From positions 310,001-374,000 of the forward strand of contig JACOEK010000003.1 in the NCBI GenBank assembly GCA_024998595.1: a stretch of DNA of 64,000 bases, written 5' to 3'. This stretch comes from Nitrospira sp. (lineage in GTDB: Bacteria > Nitrospirota > Nitrospiria > Nitrospirales > Nitrospiraceae). The translations under genes and the position numbers were made by a program. Each line of letters begins with the position of its first letter. Within the stretch, counting starts at the first letter, position 1. The notes below the pieces were generated by a model, which ran no database searches, was not told the DNA's origin, and saw nothing but the letters and a program-made list of their open reading frames with translations. This document shows, piece after piece, positions 14,113 to 22,620 of the stretch.

Positions 14113-14121
14113 TTATCCACA
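14113..14121 (+). promoter_or_regulatory. DnaA box (perfect consensus)
   Basis: TTATCCACA is an exact match to the high-affinity DnaA box. A near match in the other orientation (TGGGGATAA, 14048-14056, one mismatch) lies 65 bases away. Both sit upstream of nrdJ; in E. coli DnaA boxes control nrdAB. Two boxes are too few for a replication origin. Confidence 0.55.
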
Positions 14122-14140
14122 GCCTTCCAGAGGCTGTGGA
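14116..14140. terminator. Perfect 10-bp hairpin overlapping the DnaA box
   Basis: TCCACAGCCT pairs with AGGCTGTGGA around a 5-base loop. A T5 tract follows shortly on the plus strand, but no plus-strand gene lies upstream. It may terminate the leftward 14182-14556 gene or insulate nrdJ. Confidence 0.4.
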
Positions 14141-14181
14141 AGAAGTTTTTCACAGGGAGGCGAGAAAATTCCTGGCACAGA

Positions 14182-14556
14182 CTAAAAAGCGAGCCGACCG
14201 ACCTTCACTGTCGCCTCCTCGACCCCTCGTAACGGGACAAATTGACCGCCGATACCCAGCACCAGCACCGGTTGATCCAACACGTTCGTTTCAAACAGGC
14301 TGAGCAGGCCCCAATTGTTGCGCCGGGTATTCGGCCGGACGACTCCTTCGACGAGTTTAGGACCCTGCGATCGAAAAATCGATCGGATCAGTTCGCGGTC
14401 GCGGCGCGGTCCGGATTGATCCATTTTATCGATCTCGGCCGACAAGCGCGCTTCGACGAACTGCAGATAGGTCTCCATCGTCGGATTGGTCGCCGCCAAC
14501 CAGACCGCAATCATCAAACTTCCGACCAATCCGGCCAAAGTCACCGTACTCATCAC
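14182..14556 (-). CDS. DUF4359-like small exported or membrane-anchored protein
   Basis: A 124-residue protein with one hydrophobic N-terminal helix (LAGLVGSLMIAVWLAATNP) that could be an uncleaved signal anchor. The following TNPTMETYLQFVEARLS and the C-terminal strand pattern (NNWGLLSLFETNV, VLVLGIGGQFVPL) resemble the DUF4359 family as I recall it. Function unknown. It lies between the nrdJ regulatory region and a divergent membrane protein gene. Confidence 0.6.
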   Translation of the reverse strand: MMSTVTLAGLVGSLMIAVWLAATNPTMETYLQFVEARLSAEIDKMDQSGPRRDRELIRSIFRSQGPKLVEGVVRPNTRRNNWGLLSLFETNVLDQPVLVLGIGGQFVPLRGVEEATVKVGRLAF

Positions 14557-14714
14557 GTACTTTCTGCGAGCATGCGCCGCACGATCAATAGCGGACGACA
14601 GGCGTTCGGCGGTTTGACAAATGCGCCACGTCTGTTTAGCTTACGCCCGATTTCCAAGGAATGGAATACGAAGGCGTGTGTTCACGCCTGTTCGACAGTC
14701 ACGGAGGAGCCACT

Positions 14715-15005
14715 ATGTTCGTCTGGAGTAAACGCCTCGTTGCCGGCCTGCTGGCAGGTTTTGTCCTGCTCATCGGAATATTCCTTGTTCAGGGGGAGCC
14801 GGAATCGATCAGCGGCCTGAAGATCCACACCACCCGCTGGATGGCGGTGAACTATATCGGTCTGCTGATATGGGTGTTTATCTGGATGTTCGATCAAGCC
14901 CGTGTGCGTGGAAAGAATGTGTTGCTGTGGCTGGTGCCCTTTGCCTTGGCACCGCTGCCGACCTTGATGCTGTTTATTTTGTTTCTGCAACGGAAGGTGA
15001 AGTAG
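14715..15005 (+). CDS. Small integral membrane protein
   Basis: A 95-residue protein with three predicted helices: LLAGFVLLIGIFLV, a middle helix YIGLLIWVFIWMF, and a C-terminal LLWLVPFALAPLPTLMLFIL, with a basic tail. The ATG at 14715 has GGAGGAG six bases upstream; the longer frame from 14661 lacks support. No family recognised. It converges with the AmpG-like gene. Confidence 0.65.
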   Translation: MFVWSKRLVAGLLAGFVLLIGIFLVQGEPESISGLKIHTTRWMAVNYIGLLIWVFIWMFDQARVRGKNVLLWLVPFALAPLPTLMLFILFLQRKVK

Positions 15006-15046
15006 CGCCGACGGACGCTGACGAAAAGAGGCTTTCGCACCCCCTG

Positions 15047-16312
15047 CTAGCAGGATGCCTCGACCTCGCCCCTCCCCGCGTTCAATTCTGCATGGTGGGC
15101 GACGGGCTTGCGAAGCAGCCACAGTAGCCACAGGCCCGGCAACGCAGCGAGGAAGGTCACAAAGAAAAACGGACCCCATCCCGCCGCTCCCACCAGTTTC
15201 GCCGCAGGCCAGCCGAGAAAGACCCGACCGAGCGCTTCGACGGAGGAGAGCAGCGCAAACTGAGTCGCCGTGTAGCGGTGGTTGCAGAGCGACATGACGA
15301 GCGCCACGAAGGCTGCGGTCCCCATTCCTCCGGTAAGGTTTTCCACTCCAACTGCGAAGGCCATCACCGCATAACTCTTCCCAGTCCAAGCCAACCACAT
15401 GAATGAGAGGTTCGAGAGGGCCTGCAGGATGCCGAATACAAACAGCGAACGGAACAGACCCAAGCGCGGCATCAGTCCACCGCCGATGAACGCGCCCAGA
15501 ATGGTCGCGCCCATCCCGAATGCACGGACCACTCCGATCTCCTCAGACGAAAACTGCATCCCCCGCAACAGAAAGGACGTCGTCAGCGCCCCGGCGAAGG
15601 CGTCGCCGAGTTTGTAGAGCACGATCAATCCTAACAGCGCCACCGCCATGGGACGTGAAAGGAATTCCGTCAGCGGCCCCCAGACTGCTTCCGCCATCGA
15701 TTGCGGAGCCGCCTGCGCGTTTTCTGGTTCAGGACTCAGTAGAATGGTCACCACCCCCAGCCCCATCAAGCCAGCCATGCAAAGGTAGGCTGCCGACCAG
15801 TTCAGGCGGGAGGCCAGGATCAGGGCCAGCGATCCGGACGCAATCATGGCAATCCGATACCCCATCACCCATGTCGCGGCACCTAAGCCCCGTTCCTCCG
15901 GTTTCAGGACATCGGTCCGATAGGCGTCAAAGACAATGTCTTGTGAAGCGGAAAGAAAGGCGACTGCCAATGCCAAGGCCGCGAACACCTGCGCGCCTTC
16001 TGTCGGACCGATCAGTGCCATAACGGCCAGCGCGAGAGCGAGACCGGTCTGGGTCACGATCATCCAGCCCCGACGCCTCCCGAGCCAGGGAGGAACGATG
16101 CGGTCCATCACCGGGGCCCAGAGGAATTTCATCGTATAGGGAAGTCCGACGTACGCGAACAACCCTATGGTCGTCAGATCCAACCCCGCTTCAGTCAGCC
16201 AGGCCTGTAACGTCCCACCTGTGAGGGCCAGCGGCAACCCCGAGGCAAAACCCAGTGGCAGCATGATGCCGAGGCGTGGCGTCAGATATGCGCGAATGGA
16301 TGAATGGTTCAT
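15047..16312 (-). CDS. ampG: AmpG-like muropeptide MFS permease
   Basis: A 421-residue major facilitator with about 12 hydrophobic segments. Matches to AmpG include MLPLGFASGLPLALTGGTLQ, GLPYTMKFLWAPVMDR (the AmpG-type loop) and SASQDIVFDAYRTD. AmpG brings anhydromuropeptides from the periplasm into the cytoplasm for cell-wall recycling and, in some bacteria, beta-lactamase induction. No ampC, ampD or nagZ lies nearby. It would use the products of lytic transglycosylases, and RlpA is encoded 10 kb away, though the two are not linked in an operon. Confidence 0.85.
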   Translation of the reverse strand: MNHSSIRAYLTPRLGIMLPLGFASGLPLALTGGTLQAWLTEAGLDLTTIGLFAYVGLPYTMKFLWAPVMDRIVPPWLGRRRGWMIVTQTGLALALAVMALIGPTEGAQVFAALALAVAFLSASQDIVFDAYRTDVLKPEERGLGAATWVMGYRIAMIASGSLALILASRLNWSAAYLCMAGLMGLGVVTILLSPEPENAQAAPQSMAEAVWGPLTEFLSRPMAVALLGLIVLYKLGDAFAGALTTSFLLRGMQFSSEEIGVVRAFGMGATILGAFIGGGLMPRLGLFRSLFVFGILQALSNLSFMWLAWTGKSYAVMAFAVGVENLTGGMGTAAFVALVMSLCNHRYTATQFALLSSVEALGRVFLGWPAAKLVGAAGWGPFFFVTFLAALPGLWLLWLLRKPVAHHAELNAGRGEVEASC

Positions 16313-16524
16313 ACGATCAAGGAACCGGGTCGCTTACGAGGTGCAGCATACCACTGCCCTGTACGTTGAAGGCATCAGAATCGCGAATCTCTCTGGGCCC
16401 ATCCCGAGTAGTGCTGGCCGGTGACCGCTCCATCGTCTCTCCCGGCGAACTGGCTCTGATGTGAATCAGGGGGAGGCTTTTGTATAGCTGAACTGGTATA
16501 AGTAGCGAAAGGGAGAGGGATGAG

Positions 16525-16929
16525 ATGAACGTGACAAACTTAGGCCTCTCGTGGAATTCCCGTTACCTCGAACTGTCGCCGACGGAAATGGCGGTCGCCA
16601 TCGTAGCAGCACTTCTGGTGGGCGGAGCGGTCCTCTATTTTCTCCTCAAGGTGTTACGAAGCAGACCCGTGAAACTGCTCGGCATGGGTCTCCTGTTGGC
16701 GGGGATTGCACTGGTCGGCTGGCTGGCGCTCGATCAGCATCAGCAGGATGAGCGCACGCGCGTCTCCGAGATCTGGAGTCGCACCTTCGAAAACAGCGCG
16801 ATCAAAGACTTCGAATCCTGCGTCGCCAATAGGACGCCCCGCAGCCCCGGCGCGCAATACCGTGTCGAAGTGGTGACCGAATGTGGAGACGTGGCGAAGG
16901 CCATTAAAGAAGGGCTGGAAGTCCGTTGA
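16525..16929 (+). CDS. Membrane protein of unknown function
   Basis: A 134-residue protein with two hydrophobic helices (about 22-42, AVAIVAALLVGGAVLYFLL, and 52-70, LLGMGLLLAGIALVGWLAL) and a soluble C-terminal half containing two cysteines (FESCVAN, VVTECGD) that could form a disulphide if it faces the periplasm. The ATG has a purine-rich ribosome site (GGGAGAGGG). Divergent from ampG. No family recognised. Confidence 0.65.
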   Translation: MNVTNLGLSWNSRYLELSPTEMAVAIVAALLVGGAVLYFLLKVLRSRPVKLLGMGLLLAGIALVGWLALDQHQQDERTRVSEIWSRTFENSAIKDFESCVANRTPRSPGAQYRVEVVTECGDVAKAIKEGLEVR

Positions 16930-16980
16930 GCTTTGAGCTCTCGCACCCTCACGGGAACTGCGTCTATCGCTGTTTTCTCG

Positions 16981-17826
16981 TCATGGTGATTGGGAGCGGG
17001 TCCTGAGGTAGATGAACCAGTAGACAAGCGCCACCAGGACCGTTCCGCCAACGATATTTCCAAGTGTGACCAGCGCCAGGTTGCTGAGCGCGCTCGTCAA
17101 CGACAGCGGTACCGCGCTTCCAGCCGTCAACGCCATTCCGAGCGGCAGGAAGAACATATTCGCCACGGAATGTTCGAAGCCGCAGGCCACGAAGGCGCTG
17201 ATGGGAAACAGGATCGCAAGGATCTTGTCCGCCACGCTCCTCGCACCCATACACAACCAGACCGCCAGACACACCAGGACATTGCACAAGATGCCACGGG
17301 CGAACGCGGACAGCGGATCGAGGGCAATTTTGCTGCGCGCGATGCGCACCATCGTCTCGCCGACTGCCCCATCTCCCAACAGGTGTATCCCGGCAAGGAC
17401 CACCAATATCGCCGTGCCACCAGCCCCCAGCAGGTTCCCGAGGTACACCCAGATCCAATTCCTGACCACCTGCCGCGTCTGCACACAGCCGGCAGCCCAG
17501 GCCATCGCAATCAGATTGTTCCCGGTGAAGAGTTCCGCACCGCCGACGACCACCAGTATCAGCCCCAAACTAAACGTCGTTCCCCCGGCCAGGCGCAACA
17601 ACCCGAACGGCAAGGTTGGCTCACCTTTTCCCCCCGTGATCGTTACCGTGTAAAAGAGCGCCCCCAAGGAAATAAACGCGCCGGCCAGGACGGCCAGGGC
17701 CACCATCGTCGGCACCGCCGTGTTTACCTTGGCCAGGCCGAGTTTACACACGCGTGCCGCGATCTCCGGCGGCGGATAAGCATCCGCGATGGAACCGTTT
17801 GGAGAGCTGGAGGGTTCGGCAGTCAT
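16981..17826 (-). CDS. focA: Formate/nitrite transporter (FocA/NirC) family channel
   Basis: A 281-residue FNT channel with six membrane segments. Family signatures: GGAELFTGNNL near the middle and CGFEHSVANMFFLPLGM in the second half, whose His lines the pore in FNT proteins. Its start codon overlaps the fdsA stop by four bases (ATGA), so translation is probably coupled. That context favours formate import over nitrite, although the family moves either; in a nitrite oxidiser nitrite is a real alternative. Confidence 0.88.
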   Translation of the reverse strand: MTAEPSSSPNGSIADAYPPPEIAARVCKLGLAKVNTAVPTMVALAVLAGAFISLGALFYTVTITGGKGEPTLPFGLLRLAGGTTFSLGLILVVVGGAELFTGNNLIAMAWAAGCVQTRQVVRNWIWVYLGNLLGAGGTAILVVLAGIHLLGDGAVGETMVRIARSKIALDPLSAFARGILCNVLVCLAVWLCMGARSVADKILAILFPISAFVACGFEHSVANMFFLPLGMALTAGSAVPLSLTSALSNLALVTLGNIVGGTVLVALVYWFIYLRTRSQSP

Positions 17827-20546
17827 GTGATCAACATCACGTGAGGAGATGGGTGCGGCGTCACGCTCGGCGGTAGTTTTTCAATCCGCACTGTCGAGAC
17901 TTTATACTCAGGACACTTGGAACTGTCATCCGCACTGGATGACAGCAACACGTTCAGATCCGTATCGGGGAAGTGAAAACTCGTGAACAACTCTCCCGGC
18001 TGCACCCGTTCGCTGATCATCACGGGAAGCGTGGCCTCACCACGCGCGCTGACCAGCCGGACCAGATCGCCATCACGAAGCTCCAATGTGGCCGCATCAC
18101 TCGCGTGCATTTCCAACACATCGGTATCGACCACCTGCATGATTTCGGTTCGCCTGGTCTGTGCCCCGCAGTTGTAATGTTGCAAGATGCGGCCCGTGAT
18201 CAGTACCAGCGGATACGCCTCGCTCGGCGCTTCGCCCGGCGGCAAATAGTCCACCCCGACGAATCGCGCCTTCCCTTTTGGAAACGACTCCTCGTGCATC
18301 AACGAGGTGCCTGGATGTTCTTTCGAGGGCACCGGCCACTGCAATCCCTCCGGCGCATCCAGTCGATCAAACGACACACCGGCAAACAGCGGCGCCAGTT
18401 GCGCAATCTCATCCATGATCGCCGAAGGATGGGAATACTGCATGGGATAGCCCATCCGCGCGGACACTTCGCACACCACCTGCCAGTCCGGCAGCACCCC
18501 CTCGGGAGGCTCCACCACCTTTCTGATGCGCTGGATGCGCCGCTCAAGGTTCGTGAACGTCCCGTCCTTTTCAAGAAATGAAGCCCCGGGAATAACGAGA
18601 TGTGCCAGTTTGGCCGTTTCGCTGAGAAAAAGATCCTGAACGACGAGGAAATCCAGTTGCTTGAGCGCCGCATGAACTTTTTTCAGATTGGGATCGGTCT
18701 GGGCCACGTCATACCCGATGATCCACAGACTCTTGAGCGTGCCGGCCAGCGCCGCATCCCACATGTCCGGGGTCTTCATGCCCCGCGCCGTCGGCAAGGA
18801 GCGCCCTGTGATCGCCAGGTGCGCCGCGGCAAGTCCTGGATCGGTGAGCGACTGATACCCGGCAAAAAATGTGGGCAGGCATCCGACATCCGAGGCACCC
18901 TGCACATTGTTCTGGCCGCGAAGGGGATTGATACCGGTGCCCGGTTTGCCGATATGGCCCGTGGCCAGCGCGAGATTCACCAGCGCCATCACCCCGTGAC
19001 TGCCCCAGCGATGTTCGGTCATGCCCAGGCCATGCACCGCCATGGAGCCGCCGCTGGTGGCATAACGACGCGCGGCTTCGGCGATGAGATGAGCCGGCAC
19101 GCCGGTCAGCTTGGATGCCAGCGCGGGAGTATAATCCTCGACTGCGGCCAGCCATTCCTCGAAGCCTTCGGTCCGGTCACGCACGAACGCCGCATCGGTC
19201 AACTGTTCTTTGGCGATGACATGCCCCATGCCATTCAGAAGGGCCACGTTGGTCCCGGGATGCAGCTGTAGATGAAGGTCAGCCAGTCGGGCCAGTTCCG
19301 TACGCCGGGGATCGATTACGATCAGCGCGGCACCCCGTCGTACGGCCTGTTTGATACGCGCGCCGACCACCGGATGAGATTCGGTGGGATTGGCTCCGAC
19401 CACAAGGATCAGCTTCGCCAGATCCACATCATGAATGGAGTTGGTCGCTGCCGATGCGCCGAGTGTCTCCATCATGCCGGTCACGGTGGCGCTGTGGCAG
19501 ACCCGCGCGCAGTTGTCGATATGATTGCTGCCGATCACGCAGCGCATGAATTTGCCGAAGAGGTAATTTTCTTCGTTCGTGCCGCGGCTGGAAGAGATCG
19601 TCGCGAGCGCGTCCGGACCATGGGCTGCTTTGATTCGGGTCCATTCCTCGGCAATCCGATCAAGTGCGGCCGGCCAGGAGAGTTCCATCCACTGGTCACC
19701 CTGCCGGAGCAGCGGCGTGCGGAGCCGGTCAGGCGCGTAGTTATAGGTCCACCCGAATCGTCCCTTCATGCAAGCGTGGCCCTGGTTTGAAGAGCCATCG
19801 TCAGCCGGCACCATCCGTACCACGCGGTCGTTCAGCACACCAGCGTCCAAGGTGCAGCCGACGCCGCAATAGGCACACGTCGTGCGAACCGACCGATCGG
19901 GCGGACCTTCTTCGAGGATCGTCTTTTCGATCAATGCGCCGGTGGGACATTCTTTGACGCAGGCTCCGCAAGACACGCAATTGGAGGACGCCAATGCTCC
20001 AGTCTTCCCGGCCAACAGGGCCGCCCCCGCCGTCGGCCTGGTTGCGAAGCCTCGATACACCATCGTCAGGGCATGCGTACCCTGAATCTCATCACAGGCC
20101 CGCACACAACGGGCGCATGAGATACAGACGGTATTGTCGAAGACAAAAAACGGATTGGAGCGATCGACAATATTGGCCCTACCGGCAGGCTGCGGATACC
20201 GGACCTGATTTAATCCCACCGACCTGGCCAACCGCTGCAACGGTTCCGGTACTCGATCCCCCGGCGGTTGCTCGGAGAGATACAGCTCAACGAGGTGTTT
20301 TCTGAGACGCGTGAGCCGATCGCTTTCGGTGTAAACGACCATCCCTTCGCGCACCGGTGTGGTGCAGGAGGCCGGGGTACCACTCACCCCATCGATTTCA
20401 CAAAGACAAAGGCGACAGGACCCGAACGGGGTCAAATGGTCCGATGTACACAGCCCGGGAACGGCAATTCCCGCCCGTTTCGCCGCGCGATAAATCGAGT
20501 CGCCGGGCGAGGCCACCACCGATCGTCCATTAATCTGCAGATTCAC
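17823..20546 (-). CDS. fdsA: NAD-type formate dehydrogenase, catalytic (Mo/W-bis-MGD) subunit
   Basis: Oxidises formate to CO2 and passes electrons through iron-sulphur clusters to the FdsB/FdsG diaphorase. Of 907 residues, the first 230 hold a 2Fe-2S domain (Cys33, 44, 47, 61), two 4Fe-4S motifs (CISCARCVRAC at 141-151 and CVSCGACVKEC at 190-200) and the cluster next to the cofactor (CAYCGVGC at 224-231 with Cys259). The rest is the molybdopterin oxidoreductase. The metal ligand is Cys350 followed by His351 (CARVCH), so this is a cysteine, not a selenocysteine, enzyme. GTG start at 20546 with GAGGAAA upstream. It follows fdsB by 52 bases. The fdhD sulphurtransferase needed for maturation is not in the window. 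Confidence 0.94.
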   Translation of the reverse strand: MNLQINGRSVVASPGDSIYRAAKRAGIAVPGLCTSDHLTPFGSCRLCLCEIDGVSGTPASCTTPVREGMVVYTESDRLTRLRKHLVELYLSEQPPGDRVPEPLQRLARSVGLNQVRYPQPAGRANIVDRSNPFFVFDNTVCISCARCVRACDEIQGTHALTMVYRGFATRPTAGAALLAGKTGALASSNCVSCGACVKECPTGALIEKTILEEGPPDRSVRTTCAYCGVGCTLDAGVLNDRVVRMVPADDGSSNQGHACMKGRFGWTYNYAPDRLRTPLLRQGDQWMELSWPAALDRIAEEWTRIKAAHGPDALATISSSRGTNEENYLFGKFMRCVIGSNHIDNCARVCHSATVTGMMETLGASAATNSIHDVDLAKLILVVGANPTESHPVVGARIKQAVRRGAALIVIDPRRTELARLADLHLQLHPGTNVALLNGMGHVIAKEQLTDAAFVRDRTEGFEEWLAAVEDYTPALASKLTGVPAHLIAEAARRYATSGGSMAVHGLGMTEHRWGSHGVMALVNLALATGHIGKPGTGINPLRGQNNVQGASDVGCLPTFFAGYQSLTDPGLAAAHLAITGRSLPTARGMKTPDMWDAALAGTLKSLWIIGYDVAQTDPNLKKVHAALKQLDFLVVQDLFLSETAKLAHLVIPGASFLEKDGTFTNLERRIQRIRKVVEPPEGVLPDWQVVCEVSARMGYPMQYSHPSAIMDEIAQLAPLFAGVSFDRLDAPEGLQWPVPSKEHPGTSLMHEESFPKGKARFVGVDYLPPGEAPSEAYPLVLITGRILQHYNCGAQTRRTEIMQVVDTDVLEMHASDAATLELRDGDLVRLVSARGEATLPVMISERVQPGELFTSFHFPDTDLNVLLSSSADDSSKCPEYKVSTVRIEKLPPSVTPHPSPHVMLIT

Positions 20547-20598
20547 CCGGCGTTTCCTCGTTTGCCCTGTTCGTCTCGTGTGTATCCCGAGCGACGTT

Positions 20599-22095
20599 TC
20601 ACGTCTTCAGTTTACTGCGGAACTCGACCGGAAAATGTTCGATGGCCGTGAGCACGGGGTAGGGCGCCCGCCCGCCGAGGGCGCAGAGACTCGCCAGCTT
20701 CATGGTTTCGCCCAGATCGCCCAACAGCGCTAAATCATCGATGGTGCCGCCGCCGGCCTGAATGCGTTCCAGAATTTCGCGTCCCCGCACGGAACCGATA
20801 CGGCAGGGCGTGCACTTCCCGCAGGATTCGTCGGCGGTGAAGGCCATGAAGTGCCGCGCCAGGTCCACCATGTCGGTTTCATGGTCGTAGACCACGATCC
20901 CGCCATGCCCGAGAACCGCGCCGGCCTTGGCAAACGCGTCATAACAAATCGGCAGATCCAATCCGGTCGACGGAAAGAGGCTACCGAGGGGCCCGCCGAC
21001 CTGCACCGCCTTGAACCGTGAGCCTGGCGCCATTCCCCCGCCGAACTCCTCCAATATCTGCCGCAGGCTCAACCCGAACGGCACCTCCACCAATCCGGGA
21101 TGTTTCACCCGTCCACCCAACTGCAACGCAATGGTGCCTCGGGACTGTTCGGTGCCGAGCGAGGCGTGCCAGGCGCCTCCTCGTGACAGAATCTGAGGGA
21201 TCGTGGCGAAGGTCAGGACATTGCTTACGATGGTTGGCCGGCCGTACAAGCCTACCTGGGCGGGATACGGAGGCCTAGCACGCACGACGCCCCGCTTTCC
21301 CTCGAGCGATTCGAGGAGCGCCGTCTCTTCTCCGCAGACATAGGACCCGGCCCCCTCCACCACCTCGATCGGGAACGACTCGCCGTTTAACTCCAGCAAC
21401 TCCGCGTCATCGGCCTTCTGAATGGCTGCGCGCAACGTGGCTGCCGCCGCCGGATATTCCTGCCGGCAATACACAAAGGCCCGATTCGCGCCGATAGCCC
21501 TGGCACAAATCAACATGCCTTCCAGCAGGCGAAAAGGATCCCCTTCCAGAATCAGCCGATCGCAGTAGGTGCCAGCATCCCCTTCATCGGCATTGGCGAC
21601 CACAAATTTTTCTCGGGCCTTGGTCTGTTGCGCCACCTTCCATTTATTCCAGACCGGAAAGGCCGCCCCGCCACGTCCTCGCAGCTGCGAGATGCGGAGT
21701 TCTTCGATAATCGCATCAGGAGTGAGTCTGAACGCCTCCTCCAGCCCGACCAGCCCGCCGCGCGCCTGGTATTCATCCAGGGCCAAGGGCTCGGTCTCGC
21801 CGAAGTTGGCAAAGGTATAGCGGGTCTGGTTCGCCAGAAAGGGAATGGCCTGGACAGGGGTACCGCCCGTTCCGGAGAGAATGGACGGCAGGTCTTCCGG
21901 CGCGACATTGAACCAGGCTACCCGCCCGTCTAGACCGTCCCGTTCCACCATCGGCTCAAGAAAGAACGCCCCTCGCGAGGAGAGGCGAATGAGTTGAACC
22001 TCGGGACGGTCAGCCCAGGCGTCCGCCAGCAGGCCGGCTCCGGCCGCTCTGGCGGAGGTATCGTTGAAAAGATACAGTCGCGTCGCGCTGTTCAT
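20599..22095 (-). CDS. fdsB: NAD-type formate dehydrogenase, FMN/4Fe-4S (NuoF-like) subunit
   Basis: Carries FMN and reduces NAD+. The 498-residue protein starts with a thioredoxin-like segment (about 1-100), then the NuoF core: GRGGAAFPVWNKWK (about 140-153), ANADEGDAGTYCDR, GAGSYVCGEETALLESLEG (FMN and NADH site) and the C-terminal 4Fe-4S motif ESCGKCTPCRIGSVRG with a fourth Cys in SLCALGG. I start it at the ATG at 22095, one base after the fdsG stop; the open frame extends to 22149 inside fdsG. The close spacing fits translational coupling. Confidence 0.93.
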   Translation of the reverse strand: MNSATRLYLFNDTSARAAGAGLLADAWADRPEVQLIRLSSRGAFFLEPMVERDGLDGRVAWFNVAPEDLPSILSGTGGTPVQAIPFLANQTRYTFANFGETEPLALDEYQARGGLVGLEEAFRLTPDAIIEELRISQLRGRGGAAFPVWNKWKVAQQTKAREKFVVANADEGDAGTYCDRLILEGDPFRLLEGMLICARAIGANRAFVYCRQEYPAAAATLRAAIQKADDAELLELNGESFPIEVVEGAGSYVCGEETALLESLEGKRGVVRARPPYPAQVGLYGRPTIVSNVLTFATIPQILSRGGAWHASLGTEQSRGTIALQLGGRVKHPGLVEVPFGLSLRQILEEFGGGMAPGSRFKAVQVGGPLGSLFPSTGLDLPICYDAFAKAGAVLGHGGIVVYDHETDMVDLARHFMAFTADESCGKCTPCRIGSVRGREILERIQAGGGTIDDLALLGDLGETMKLASLCALGGRAPYPVLTAIEHFPVEFRSKLKT

Positions 22096-22096
22096 G

Positions 22097-22564
22097 TTAG
22101 CGGTATCGTTCCAGCATCGTCTCCACCTGAGACGGCAGCACACGACCATAGAGGTCCCGGTCGATCAGCACCGTCGGAGAGACGGCGCAGTTCCCGGCGC
22201 ATGACATCGTGTCGAGCGTAAATTTCCCTCCCGACGTCGTTTCACCGACGTCGGCGCGAAGATAATTCTGTAGCTCCCGCAAGACACGGCCGCACCCGTT
22301 CGCGTAACAGGATTCTCCCATGCAGACACGAATGACATGGCGGCCCGGAACGGTCACCCGCAGGTCTGGATAGTAGGAAAGCACTCCTGCGATCTGTGCG
22401 GTAGTTGCGCCCACCCTGTGCGCGATCTCCGGAATCGCATCCACGGGCACATGCCCGAATGATTCTTGAATGGCCAGCAACGTCTTGAGAATATTGGGCG
22501 GGTCAATCCGTACCTGCAGGAGAATCTTTTCGACCTGCTCATGCATATCAGGACCCTGTTCCAT
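22097..22564 (-). CDS. fdsG: NAD-type formate dehydrogenase, 2Fe-2S (NuoE-like) subunit
   Basis: A 155-residue NuoE/thioredoxin-like ferredoxin subunit that forms the diaphorase with FdsB. The four cluster cysteines are in CMGESCYANG and CAGNCAVSPTV. The N-terminal helical part includes LLAIQESFGHVPVDAIPEIA, typical of NuoE. First of the three enzyme genes (fdsG-fdsB-fdsA-focA), and 56 bases downstream of the unknown 456-aa gene. An alternative ATG lies 18 bases inside. Confidence 0.92.
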   Translation of the reverse strand: MEQGPDMHEQVEKILLQVRIDPPNILKTLLAIQESFGHVPVDAIPEIAHRVGATTAQIAGVLSYYPDLRVTVPGRHVIRVCMGESCYANGCGRVLRELQNYLRADVGETTSGGKFTLDTMSCAGNCAVSPTVLIDRDLYGRVLPSQVETMLERYR

Positions 22565-22620
22565 CTCTCATCGCTCTTCTATTCTAGGTCGCTAACGCAT
22601 GTGAGCATTCACGTCTCACA

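Larger units (their letters stand above)
13854..14181. other. Intergenic regulatory region upstream of nrdJ
   Basis: 328 bases without a gene. From left to right it holds the nrdJ leader with the Shine-Dalgarno sequence, two NrdR-like boxes over a likely promoter, an AT-rich stretch, two DnaA-box-like sites in opposite orientation (14048-14056 and 14113-14121) and a 10-bp perfect hairpin. I looked for a cobalamin riboswitch, plausible for a B12 enzyme, and did not recognise one. Confidence 0.6.

Noticed and set aside
14048-14140. Replication origin near the DnaA boxes
   Set aside because: Only one perfect and one near box are present, without an AT-rich unwinding region, dnaA or dnaN.
13854-14181. 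Cobalamin riboswitch upstream of nrdJ
   Set aside because: I looked for the B12-box and the typical stems and did not see them; NrdR-like boxes explain regulation better.
19490-19505. Selenocysteine codon in the formate dehydrogenase
   Set aside because: The metal ligand position reads Cys (CARVCH), and no in-frame TGA or SECIS-like structure is needed.
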